Positions 1-10,869 of a DNA stretch of 64,000 nucleotides are shown here, piece after piece (the first letter of the stretch is position 1; each line of letters begins with the position of its first letter). The position numbers were made by a program, and so were the translations under genes. Source of the stretch: Pardosa pseudoannulata (taxonomy: Eukaryota; Arthropoda; Arachnida; Araneae; Lycosidae); the NCBI GenBank assembly GCA_032207245.1, contig CM063502.1:108784691-108848690 (forward strand), written 5' to 3'. The notes below the pieces were generated by a model. It had not been told where the DNA came from. It saw only the letters and a list, made by a program, of their open reading frames with translations, and searched no databases.

Positions 1-675
1 ATATGATGATGACAACTTGGATGAGAACAGTCATTGCTTTGATGGAGTACTACAGTTGTTGCTGCTTGGTGGAATGATATAGTAAAAACAAGCCCCAACT
101 GTTTCTCTAAAGCTGAAATTAGGCAAACAATTTATGGCAACTAAATAAGGTCGGATGAAAATAATGACTACCGAAACAAGATTTTTGACTTAAAATTTAA
201 AGATTAATTCACTATTGATATCAACGTAACGACTAGCGAGTTTTAACGGTTAAGGACCTATGCAGAGACCAGCAGCAAGATCATAAGAAAGAGGGAGAAA
301 GTGTTTCTCTAAAGCTGATTTTAGGCAAACAAGTAATGACAACTAAATCAGGTCTGGTGAAAATGATGAAACATGTTTTTTGACTTAAAATGTACAGATT
401 AATTCGCTATTAATATCAACGTAACAACTAGCAAAGTTTTAACAGTTAAGGACCTATGCAGAGATCAATAGCAAGATCATAAGAAAGAGGAAGATGAGAC
501 CAGTCAGAATGAGAATCCATTCTAGTATTACATTTTTCAGAAGCGTATGAAGCTTTTCCGAGTCAAAATCATTGATATATTCGAACGCTGCCAATTCTAG
601 CGTACTTTCACAGATGGAGGATAAAGCATTCATTCTTTACAGTCAGGAAATCCACTTACTCTAAGTAGGTAGGTA
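1..675 (+). pseudogene. Decayed pogo/Tigger-like transposase C-terminal remnant
   Basis: I read short coding-like pieces in shifting frames. Near the start the translation contains AAWWNDIVKTSPNCFSKAEI, which resembles the W..V....I.NCF.KAGF block that follows the DDE domain in pogo/Tigger (CENP-B-like) transposases. At about 579-672 a second piece reads SSVLSQMEDKAFIL and then stops, as the acidic tail of such proteins often does. Frames are broken by indels and a 202-bp duplication lies between the two pieces, so no protein can be made. The upstream catalytic part would lie outside the window. The family assignment rests on remembered motif shape only. Confidence 0.38.
101..495. repeat. Tandem duplication, two ~200-bp units
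   Basis: Two head-to-tail copies (101-302 and 303-495) begin with GTTTCTCTAAAGCTG and end with TCATAAGAAAGAGG. They differ by scattered substitutions and small indels. The first unit starts inside the transposase-like remnant, so the duplication followed or accompanied its decay. Confidence 0.85.
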
Positions 676-2102
676 TCAATGGCAAAACAATTTTCTTCTA
701 AATATTAGTTAGATTTTATAAAATTTTAAGTACGTTCCCATTTAGTGCTACATATAATTAACTTATTCATAATCACACATCTTACTGAATTTTTACATCG
801 ATTTCTTGCATTTATTGTATTTTATTTCCGATCCTTTGAAAAATAATGAATTGAGGTTCCACTGTGTATGCTTTTTGATAAGTATTTTGAATATAAGAAC
901 TTCACATTATATCAACACAATTTGTTGTTAATAAAAAATGTGCAGATGAGTAAGTAATTTTTTATTTTATTTTTTAGAAAATGTAAGACATTCGTGAACA
1001 TGAATCTATCATTTGAGTTTTAAGGGAATTTTTTTCCTTGTGAAGGATGTAATTTGGAATAACTTTTTAAGAAACAATTTTTATGGTTTTATGTAAGTAA
1101 AGTACAAAGAAGAAATCCTGCAAGCAGACAAGTGGTTGTTTTTCTTTACATAGTTAGCGTTTTCTTTTCTTTACGTCGAAACAATTCATTTTCCCTATAT
1201 AAATTTGAATTTTTGTAATTTGCACTTTATTGCAAGTTATTTCTTTTCAACTATTAATTCATTTCTGTGAAGGAACAGCTCTTACAAATATGTAATTTTT
1301 TAAAGAAACCCTCTTTTTAAGCTATTAAAATTTCAGAAAGACAGAATTCAGATAGTTTATTACTTTTCATTTAAGGGGTGAGAAAATGTACAAACATAGA
1401 TTTGAATTGCTGAATTTCAATAATGATGATGATGATAAAAGAAATCTAAGCCAGTTGCTAAGTGTGTTGCGTAAGTTCAGAACAGGCACAATGTCAGTCA
1501 TAAATTTTTTGCCTTAAAATATCTATTTCCGGAATATCATATTTCTATGCCTGTTTTGTGTTTACATCCATCATCCGCTAGTCGAAAAACTTCAAATAGA
1601 AACACCAAAAGATTCCGACTAGTCTTCTATTACAAAACACTTAACACGCACACACACACACATATGTAATGATATATTTAACCTAAAAAAATTAACACAC
1701 GTAATTATAACTTTATTTTAAAATAATTTTCCTGTGATTCTATACTTTTGTGGTAAAACTTGGCTACTGTCTTTTTTTTCTTTCTATCGAGTTGGCGAGT
1801 CCGAAAACCCCAAAATTAATTCCTGCTTCAATCAGCACTTCTTATACAACTTTTTGTATAATTATTTTCTCTTTCTCCGCGTCATCACATGAATAACAAT
1901 TAAAACAGAGATTGGCTGGCTCACACACCTATAAATTATAATGTACTGGTGTTTCAACCCAGAAGCCTTCGGGAGATGATGCAGTAATAAATTTCATTTC
2001 CCTTTTCCAAAATTATTTGTTTTCTCTCTCGGCTACATTTTTACTTACGACTGCACCCAAGTCAAAGTGGATTCTCTTAACTTTGCGATGAGCTAAATTG
2101 CC

Positions 2103-2103
<1 letters not shown>
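676..2103. other. AT-rich stretch without recognised feature
   Basis: I see no gene or element here, only a short (GAT)n run near 1421-1436, a short (CA)n run near 1648-1662 and homopolymer tracts. Confidence 0.6.
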
Positions 2104-2182
<79 letters not shown>

Positions 2183-2193
2183 ATATATATATA

Positions 2194-2229
<36 letters not shown>

Positions 2230-2347
2230 ATATATATATATATTTACATATACATATGTATATACATATGCATACATATATATGCATATATATACATACA
2301 TATTTACACACACACACATATATATACATATAAATTTACACACACAC

Positions 2348-2388
<41 letters not shown>

Positions 2389-2428
2389 ATGTATATATAT
2401 ATATATACATATATATACATACATACAT

Positions 2429-2485
<57 letters not shown>

Positions 2486-2528
2486 CGTATATATATATAC
2501 ACATATATATACGCTGATATATATATAT

Positions 2529-2592
<64 letters not shown>

Positions 2593-2597
2593 CATAC

Positions 2598-2629
<32 letters not shown>

Positions 2630-2630
2630 G

Positions 2631-2697
<67 letters not shown>
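2104..2697. repeat. Compound microsatellite (TA)n, (CA)n, (GT)n
   Basis: Nearly 600 bp of alternating purine-pyrimidine dinucleotides, mostly TA with CA, GT and TATG/CATA blocks. ORFs on both strands here read only as Tyr-Ile and Cys-Val runs and are artefacts. Confidence 0.97.
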
Positions 2698-2702
<5 letters not shown>

Positions 2703-3170
2703 CAAAATTATTTCACTTTAATATTTCTTTAAAAAACCTCCTCTCTCCCATTCTAATTCCTCTAAATGTCTTAATCAAATGAGCGTTCTCGACTTAAAAT
2801 TCTATCCTATAGATGTACATTTTCTGTTTATTCAACACGTTTCCCAGCTGTCGCAGGCAAATGGCCTCGCGTTTTTCCTGATCTTACACTTAAATTTGCT
2901 GAGTAAGTGAGAAAATTCTTTCTGTTTTCACTCTTGGGTTAACCTCTGTTCTAGCAGAGTGATTTTTGTGTCTTTCTCTTGTCTGTAGTTGATTAGTAAA
3001 GATGTCCGCTTTAGAAGCTCTAAAATAAAGTTTTAATTATACTTGTGCCGTTCTCTTCAATGTCGGCCGACTGCATTTTTATTACTGCTAGCTGTTTAGC
3101 TTTCTCCTTGCCAGTAGCCCGGGTATGTAAAAAGCAATAGGGTCTAGTTAATTGTTGTGACCAGAGGAAA

Positions 3171-3171
<1 letters not shown>
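2698..3171. other. Unique AT-rich spacer
   Basis: A somewhat more mixed-composition stretch between two TA arrays. No exon with matching splice sites could be supported. Confidence 0.5.

Positions 3172-3254
<83 letters not shown>
3172..3254. repeat. (TA)n microsatellite
   Basis: An essentially uninterrupted TA array of about 80 bp. Confidence 0.97.
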
Positions 3255-3256
<2 letters not shown>

Positions 3257-4080
3257 ATAGAAATTATTCCTTCCATTCACTTTATTAGATATAAAAATAC
3301 TTTAATTAAACAGCAATAATAATCTAATATAAATTTTATTACTATTTTGATTTACATACACGAATGCTGCGGTGTGTATAAAAATGTAATGCACATAGAG
3401 ATATTTCGTAAGTAATTAATCTGAAGTAAACAGGTGCAAAATTTAACTTTTAACTCATTAGTGAGCGCTGCCTTGAGTTTTAATTTCGTCTATCCCGTTA
3501 TCAAAAGTAATTACATTAATGGGAAATGTTTACACTCGAAATTAAATTACTAAATCAATTAGGATAAACCCTAATTTACAGTATTTCAAGTGCGTTGTTG
3601 TATTTCATTTCAGCAAAATTTGACTATAGTTCAGTTGCTATTGTTTTTATAATTTTTAGAAACCTTTTAATGCAAACTTAATTTTTTTAATTTTGGGATT
3701 AAACAAGGAAAAAATAACTACGAATGTGGAATGTCGGAGAATAATTATCAACCTTAAAATTTGTTTTGTTATTAACTAGTGAGATTTTTCTGAAAATGGC
3801 AAGGAATAAAAGGCAACTCAACAAAATATCCTGATTTAATTTGTAGTCGAAGCATATATATATATATATTTTAAATGTAATTGGCAAATGTTTTAAGATT
3901 GAGATTGAAAAGTCATCATAGTATCCACTACTTATTGGATTTTTTCTTTTAACATAATTGTGTTTTTGTATTATTATTATAAATTATGATGATATCATAA
4001 CTTATAGGTAAATAATAAAATCAATGACTGATTGAATTTGGGATCTTAATATCTTATGATAATTTCTTTCCATGGTAATA
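3255..4080. other. AT-rich stretch without recognised feature
   Basis: No gene, repeat unit or terminal inverted repeat recognised. The 62-residue ORF on the minus strand has no domain or exon signal. Confidence 0.55.
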
Positions 4081-4535
4081 CTGAAGAATAGGGTGCCCCT
4101 TGGCAAATTTGGCTAAATTATTGGTGATGTTTACTAAAACACAAAGGTATTCCATCCGAACCCTGTATCCCTTGGTTTTTGGGCGACTTTAATTGATGTA
4201 GAGTGCGCCATTGTAATAGAATTATATACTTTTACTTAATTAATCAAAACCATCCAGAAACTGGACATTTATGTGCAATTAATAAATTAACAGTTTACAA
4301 AGCCAGTAGCTCCAAATTATAGTGAACTATTAGTGGTTTATTATAGCTAATTTTTGTAAGCAATACGCTCATTTAATATATAAAAAATGGGTTCCACAAG
4401 GAGAGATGGATGCAAATAAAATATGAATTAAAATATAGATACAGATTGTTTGGACACCGCGAGATCAGAAAAAAATGTTAGGCTACCATGCTCAGAGCTT
4501 TATCGCCCAGTTGGCGGGGTTACCCTGTTCTTCAG
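4081..4535. mobile_element. Short non-autonomous DNA transposon with terminal inverted repeats
   Basis: The left end CTGAAGAATAGGGTGCCCC is matched in reverse by the right end, whose complement reads CTGAAGAACAGGGTAACCCC. The similarity continues with differences for about 30 bp. Inside there is no ORF of note. A TA precedes the left end but is not repeated on the right, so the target duplication is not proven. The length and lack of coding suggest a MITE of the Tc1/mariner kind, but the superfamily is open. Confidence 0.5.
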
Positions 4536-6555
4536 TCCACCCCTTTTCTTTGATCTGGGACAAATGAATTTCTCTAGTCACAAATTATTTGCAACTGTGA
4601 AATATTTATTTCAATAAATATTCTCAAAATATTTTTAAATATAAATGATAGTAGTCATTTAAAATTTTGGGAGGTTGGTTGTAGAATTGTTATTTTTCTT
4701 CATTAAAAATTCAAAATCGGTCCATCAAAATATAAAATTATAGTTGTAATAGTTGCACAAACTATTTTTTAACTGTCCTCAAAAAGAGAAGATAGGCCTT
4801 TATGGGTTATTTACGGAAATAATGCTAGTTAATAAAACTGTTTAAAGTTATACGAGTATTTAGTTACTTTTTTATTGCTCCCTTAACACATAAAATAAAA
4901 ATAATTAATTGAGAAAATGCTAATTAAGAATGTTTAGTTAGATAATGCTTTAAACATGCAGATTTTAACTACAATGTATCAAACCTTTGGAAAGTTTTAT
5001 TCTTGGATCTCAGCTTTATTCTTGGAATAAAACCAACTATCAATGTTGACTTTACACAAATGTAAATCTAACTGACACGAGTTTTTATTTTTCACATTAT
5101 TTACGACTCTTTTTTTTTTTTGTAAGAAAACCAAGGACAAGATTCAGATATTCGTCTAATTTAAAGTAATCTTAATGTTTTTTTAAAGATCTGGCAAGCG
5201 CAAAAGTTAATCTGTTTTTTTTTTTTTTTAATTTTGCTACCATGCTGTTTTTACTAAGCCAACTTTTTAAAATAAATATGTTTTAGAAATTTGCATGAAA
5301 TAAGTGTAATAGAAATAAGCCTCGGTCAAGTGAAAATGTAAAATATAAGCCATCATTCTTTTGCTTTATCGTTTTAAATGTAAAGAAACAATGTTACTAA
5401 GTAATAGATGTTACGAAAATAAAATACGGTTTGCATTTATTGTTAAGTGAGCACTATTAATGTTTTTAGAAAATTGTTTTATAGCTTAATAATAACACTG
5501 TTTTTCTTACTCAGGTTATCTTTAAATTTAATACGCGTGAATAATTTACAAAGATTTAAGCAATGATGTGATTATTTCTAGAATCTTCAGGGCTTTGTAT
5601 TCATTTTATCGAATAGCTTTTTTATTGCCGTACTTTAACACATTCATTAAGAGAATAAAACACATTCATTAAGAGAATAATATTCTTAGCATAACGTTAA
5701 CTCCAATTTTTAAATTCTTTATTTTTTATAGAACATTTTATTCGCTTAAATGTGTATCAAAATGAAGAAAAACCAAACTAAAATTTAATGATGCAACATT
5801 ATGAAACTATGCGGCAACGGGACTATTAAGCTAGATTTAGCACATTTCTGAATAATGTTAAAGAAAATTACTTTATAACGAGTCTTATTTTTAAAGATTT
5901 TTTTTATTGGGGGGTGTCTTCAAAATGTTTTGTTTAATACAGATTCAAACAAATTCTGATCAAGAGGAATTTATGATATCACTAAATATCAAATTCTCCA
6001 TAGTTTTAAGGAAAAAATTGCTTTATACTCAAAATAACATTTGTCACTAAGATTTTTTTCTTTTGTTGATAACATTAATGGAAGGAAGTAATGTCGAATC
6101 ATTATGAGTTTATTCTTTTAAACGTTGGGTTAATAATAAATATCCTTAATTTAAACATGCTATGCAAATTTAATGGAGTTATATTAGTTATTTAAAATTA
6201 CATTTTGGATTTTTTATAATAAAAGTAACACTTTCACTGTTTTTAAACTTCTATAGAACTTCAGATTTTTCCTTACGTCATTATTGCATGTAATTGTATA
6301 TCCATATTATTATATCTAATTAATCTTTGTGTTCCAAAATAATTTTCCACATTCCCAGTTGTTTGGTCCAAATTAGTGTTTCAGTTATATTGTTTAATGC
6401 TGACATAGTAATTTTAATTGAGTTAAATAAGTGTAAACCCTAATTCTTAAATTTAAAAACCTTGTCGAGTTACACATGACGTTGCAAAAGAGAAATGATG
6501 TCGAGTCAGACTCGATATTGGAGCGCAAAGGGTTAATCTGCTATAAATGTCTTCA
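4536..6555. other. AT-rich stretch; one 22-bp tandem duplication
   Basis: No gene recognised. At 5639-5682 the unit CACATTCATTAAGAGAATAA plus two A is present twice head to tail, a recent slippage-type duplication. Poly-T tracts occur near 5110 and 5217. Confidence 0.6.
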
Positions 6556-6720
6556 GGTTTGGTTTGGTTTAAGTGCTACGGTCTACTTTTCTCAACACGA
6601 GGGCTAATGAGACCGGGACCTACAGCTTAAAGCCTATTCCGATCCATGCCTCTGTAGGATTCGAACGCACGAACTCCGGTACCGAAGGCCAGCACCCTAA
6701 CTAATTGGCCATCATTCGGC
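6556..6720 (-). mobile_element. tRNA-derived SINE (family 1)
   Basis: On the minus strand the element starts with a tRNA-like head: an A-box-like TGGCCAATTAG and a B-box-like GTTCGAATCC (here preceded by a variant base). It then has a body ending in the complement of GGTTTGGTTTGG, the CCAAA-type tail shared by all copies in this window. The flanks ATAAATGTCTTCA and ATAGATTTCTTTA look like a diverged target duplication. Confidence 0.85.
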
Positions 6721-7111
6721 ATAGATTTCTTTAGATTTATCATTACATAATAATTATACCTGACACAATCTGATTTAAATCTTCAGATATGTCGTTACAT
6801 TTTAACTACATCTAACAAAATTGGATAGAATGTCTTTTTAAAAATATATAAGTGTAACAAATCGTTAAATATAATTTTCCAAAACATTTTCTGTGATATT
6901 TTTAAATAGATTCTGTTAGTTTCAGTCAAAGAAACATACACATGGAAAAGAAAATTTATCTCATCGAGTTTCACATTCCACAGTGAGGAAATCATCTAGG
7001 GTGATATGGAGATAGAAAGGTCAAACAGCTAAGATTTCCTCTGACCGATGTTATTATTGTAAAAAATATATATATATATAACATAGCATTGCGGAAGTTA
7101 AAGGAAATACT
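6721..7111. other. Unique AT-rich spacer
   Basis: Contains a small (TA)n run at about 7064-7080. The 66-residue minus-strand ORF here has no recognisable feature. Confidence 0.5.
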
Positions 7112-8614
7112 CAAGGCTTCGAACCGGAACTGAACCGAAAACCGGAAAAAACCGTTATTTTGGTCGGAACGAAAACCGGAACTGAACCGAAAAAAATATC
7201 GGTTTATTTCGGTTCGATATATCTTTCAGTCATTTTGTTACTGTTACCAACTTATCAATATTTTCTAATTTAACGTCAACTTTATAATTATCATTACATG
7301 TATACTGCTTCTCGATTTCCTATTTTGATATTTGTTGAAAGAGCGTTTTCAGGTTTGAAATTTATTCTCCGAGACAACAGAAGTAATCTCAGTGAAACCA
7401 CGTTAGAAGATATATTAATAATTAGAGGTAATTTTCATATGTTAAATAAATAATATATTTTTTACATAATTATTGCAAGGCCAAGTGCACGATGTGAGAG
7501 TCAAACGACGAATGTGGGTAATCATGAACCTAGTTGTCAAATGCGATTTTGATATTGGATAACAATGCCAATGCTCGCCGCTCTTATCGTACCTGCTGTT
7601 TGTATCAATTCACATAGTGTACCTATATAAAAAAAGAATAAAATCTTCTAAATTTTGATAGAATTACATTTTTTGTTTATGATAGAATTATATTTTTAGT
7701 ACAAATAAGAATATACATAAAATGAAATTATTCATTTGGAACTGAAACGAAAACAGTTATTTTTGGCGGAGCGAAAACCGGAACTGAACCGAAAACCGTT
7801 ATTTTTGGCGGAGCGAAAACCGGAACTAAAAAATTAATATCGATTCAGTTCCGGTTTTCGCTCCGCCAAAAATAACGGTTTTCGGTTCAGTTCCGGTTTT
7901 CGCTCCGCCAAAAATAAAGTTTTCGTTTCAGTTCCAAATGAATAATTTCATTTTATGTATATTCTTATTTGTACTAAAAATATAATTCTATCATAAACAA
8001 AAAATGTAATTCTATCAAAATTTAGAAGATTTTATTCTTTTTTTAATTGGTACACTATGTGAATTGATACAAACAGCAGGCCTAATGAAATACTACTATT
8101 ACGAAACATTTGAATCGCCGCCATTACCAAACACCCATTTGATGCGCAGAAGATTTGATAGATGCTTCATGCTACGTCACTTAGGGCCTCTCCTGTCTAT
8201 TTACTCCTCCCTGATCTAAACAGTCTATACAAACATCCGTGGATGATCGCATGATGAGATGTAAAAAATAAAATATAACTCGATATTTTTCTTAAAAAAT
8301 CATCTATACTTCTAGTTTAATCAACTGAATTAAATATGTCTTCTACAAGTAGTTTCATGTGAAACTGAAACAGAAAAATAATAGTGAATATCAAAATAGG
8401 AAATCGAGAAGCAGTATACATGTAATGATAATTATAAAGTTGACGTTAAATTAGAAAATATTGATAAGTTGGTAACAGTAACAAAATGACTGAAAGATAT
8501 ATCGAACCGAAATAAACCGATATTTTTTTCGGTTCAGTTCCGGTTTTCGTTCCGACCAAAATAACGGTTTTTTCCGGTTTTCGGTTTTCGGTTCAGTTCC
8601 GGTTCGAAGCCCTG
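7112..8614. mobile_element. hAT fold-back: two inverted, incomplete hAT ends
   Basis: The outer ends CAAGGCTTCGAACCGG and, in complement, CAGGGCTTCGAACCGG fit hAT termini. Arms 7112-7330 and 8398-8614 are nearly perfect inverted copies of about 215 bp. A second inverted pair of about 230 bp per arm meets at a centre near 7835. The segments between (7330-7600 and 8090-8398) do not match each other. All four arms carry repeats of the GAAAACCGGAACTGAACCG type. The structure is best read as two partial hAT copies, one inverted, rather than one simple element. Confidence 0.8.
7304..7453 (+). pseudogene. hAT transposase C-terminal dimerisation-domain remnant
   Basis: An open stretch of about 49 codons ending in TAA contains FVERAFSGLKFILRDNRSNL followed by SETTLEDILIIRGN. 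This matches the S.ERVFS...... R..L......L..L. pattern of the hAT family dimerisation domain (Dimer_Tnp_hAT). Only the C-terminus remains, with no catalytic residues, so it is a relic in the left half of the fold-back. The same sequence is absent from the right half. Confidence 0.75.
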
Positions 8615-8692
8615 ATCCACGCCACAGTGGGATTCGAACCCACGAACTCTGATACCGAAGGTCAGCACCCTAACCATTCGGTCATCATTCGG
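8615..8692 (-). mobile_element. Truncated SINE (family 1), tRNA head only
   Basis: The minus strand carries the tRNA-like head with B-box GGTTCGAATCC and A-box region. The SINE is cut exactly where the hAT right terminus begins, and its missing body is not found on the other side of the hAT structure. Confidence 0.8.
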
Positions 8693-9369
8693 TTATCTTG
8701 TACAAAGTAATACCTTACTGGCGAGCAAAGAGCAAAGCTGCTTGATTCGAGTATTTGCATTTTATCTTTAAAACCTTTGCCAATTTTAATGATTTTCATT
8801 AGTATAATAGCTTTTTTACGGTTGTGATTAGTGAGTGTGGAAAATCTAACATTATGTATAGTAATAGGGTGTTACCAGGAATAAGCAGTATTATATACTT
8901 TTGTTTTTAATAGGTATCGGAAATTTCATATTTAGATGTATTTAGGTAAATTTTATATATACCTTCAATGTGTTATCTAGTAAACAACGTATTAGATTTG
9001 TATTATTATTAAAAATTGAAAACGTAAAAACGTAATTGTATAAATGTTTAAACTATTAGAAGCTTAATAAATACCGTTAGCATAATAAAAATAAGTTCTT
9101 ATATTACTTTATTACTACACATTTTCATTACTTTAATTTTAGGAAATTTCAAAGAAAGTTTTGATAAAACAAAATCGAGCGTTGGAACTTTTATGAATAC
9201 ATTATTATTATTATTTGTAAGAAACCTATCTAGACAAAAGAGGTTTATAGTTTAGAGATGTACTAAACAAGAGAATATTTATATTTTATTATGTTCGATA
9301 TTAGAAAAGAGGGTTTTCAAGTTCAGAGTTTCTTAGTTTTATTATTTTTTTTAGAGAACTTTCAGCATT
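8693..9369. other. AT-rich stretch without recognised feature
   Basis: No gene, array or inverted terminus recognised. Confidence 0.55.
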
Positions 9370-9373
9370 TTAA

Positions 9374-9654
9374 CACTAGATTGCCCGAGATTTCTTGTAT
9401 ACCTATATTGCCCCAAAACAGTCAAAATGACTGCATTGTGAAAAAATAACAAATATGTAAAGAAATGTGTTTAAAATTAATTTTTAATATTATATAATAA
9501 AGGAGGGCGGAATTAACTACAATTATTCATAAACCCATTTATATGTTATAGAAAAAGTCACCAAATTCTAAGAAATTGTGTCATTATATTTCATAATTAT
9601 TTTTCTAATAGAAATTAAAAAACAGTCAAATTGACTACCTTGGGCAATCTAGTA
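9374..9654. mobile_element. piggyBac-type MITE with TTAA target sites
   Basis: The 281-bp element is flanked by TTAA on both sides (9370-9373 and 9655-9658). Its termini are CACTAGATTGCCC on the left and, in complement, TACTAGATTGCCC on the right. Subterminal CAGTCAAAATGACTG-like inverted motifs lie inside both ends. There is no coding capacity. TTAA duplications are the hallmark of piggyBac transposition. Confidence 0.85.
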
Positions 9655-9698
9655 TTAAAGAATTTTGAGGATTTGTTTTATGAACAGGTCAATAGGTG

Positions 9699-9700
<2 letters not shown>

Positions 9701-9738
<38 letters not shown>
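9701..9738. repeat. Poly-A homopolymer, 38 nt
   Basis: An uninterrupted A run. No retroelement body was recognised immediately upstream, so it may be a simple expansion or the tail of an unrecognised insertion. Confidence 0.95.
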
Positions 9739-9739
<1 letters not shown>

Positions 9740-10869
9740 ACGAGAGCGTGAGTGAGATTTAGGCAAAAAAAAATTAAAATGTTCAGCATTTATCAACTAT
9801 TTTATTTCAAAGGCTATTATGTTAGGAGGTACAATATTATTTATAATCACAAATGTTTAATTGTACTTTGGACTTGTCAGACCCTCGTATACATTGTTCT
9901 GTTAAAAGAAGCTTCAAGAATAGTTCTTGTTAGGTGACCAATTTTACCCTCCACTGTTTTGACAATTATAATTTTACTATTATATTATGTAATTACCTAT
10001 TAATAGTACTATACTATTACGTATACTATTACTTATCAATATTACTATAATATTACGTAATCATTGTAAAATATATTCACGGCGTGAATATATCTGAAAA
10101 TTGTGGTTATGAAATGAAGAAACATTTGATTGGGACATCAGAGTGAGTATATTTAAATTCCTCTGCTGGCACTAGTGTCTTAACAGTTAAGAATCGGCTA
10201 TTGCTTATAACCGATTCTTATCTCTCGTATTTTCAATAAAATGTAAAAGAAAATTTAAAATACATAATCTTATTTGTCTAAAATTGTACTGGGAATGCCG
10301 TGAAGAGTGAACATTTTCTATGTAAAGGGGTAAAGAAATGTAGATAACAACGATAAAAAAATTGATGTTTATTAAAATGAATTAATTTATCGATAATACT
10401 GTAATTTTACTAACTATTCTTGTATAGTCATCGAAGATACATTCGTATACTAGATTTCTGCTCATTTGAAGTTTGAGAAATTAGCGGAAAACTGATTATA
10501 AGATTTCTACATAGGCAAGCATACAATGCGAGTTAAATAAAAGTGTGTAAAATTGACTAGAGATCGCCAACCGAAATAAAACTGTCCATTAGAATTTAAT
10601 TACGCCATGTTTCCTGCAGGATGACTGCCTAAAATCTAGAACGCAGGCTTTCAAAGCCAGGGTCAGTGGGTTTGAGTGGGTTCTGATGGTATAAATAAAT
10701 GTTTGCATCCGTTTAGAATTCCGTTTTAGCTGTCGATTTAGGTATAATTATCTTTCATAGAAGTTAAACAGTGACTGTAGCACTCACTAATTATTCTCTT
10801 TCTTTAGTCATATAGATTTTAATTAAACTAATTTTCAGAGCTAATTTTTAAGTGGTGAAAGCATTGTGT
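9739..10869. other. AT-rich stretch; short perfect hairpin at 10188-10220
   Basis: TAAGAATCGG and CCGATTCTTA form a perfect 10-bp stem with a 13-nt loop. No gene is supported; the 61-residue ORF at 9752 begins right after the poly-A run and shows no domain. Confidence 0.5.

Noticed and set aside
2077..2705. ORFs of 60-139 codons on both strands
   Set aside because: They are translations of (TA)n, (CA)n and (GT)n repeats with only Tyr-Ile, Thr-His or Cys-Val content.
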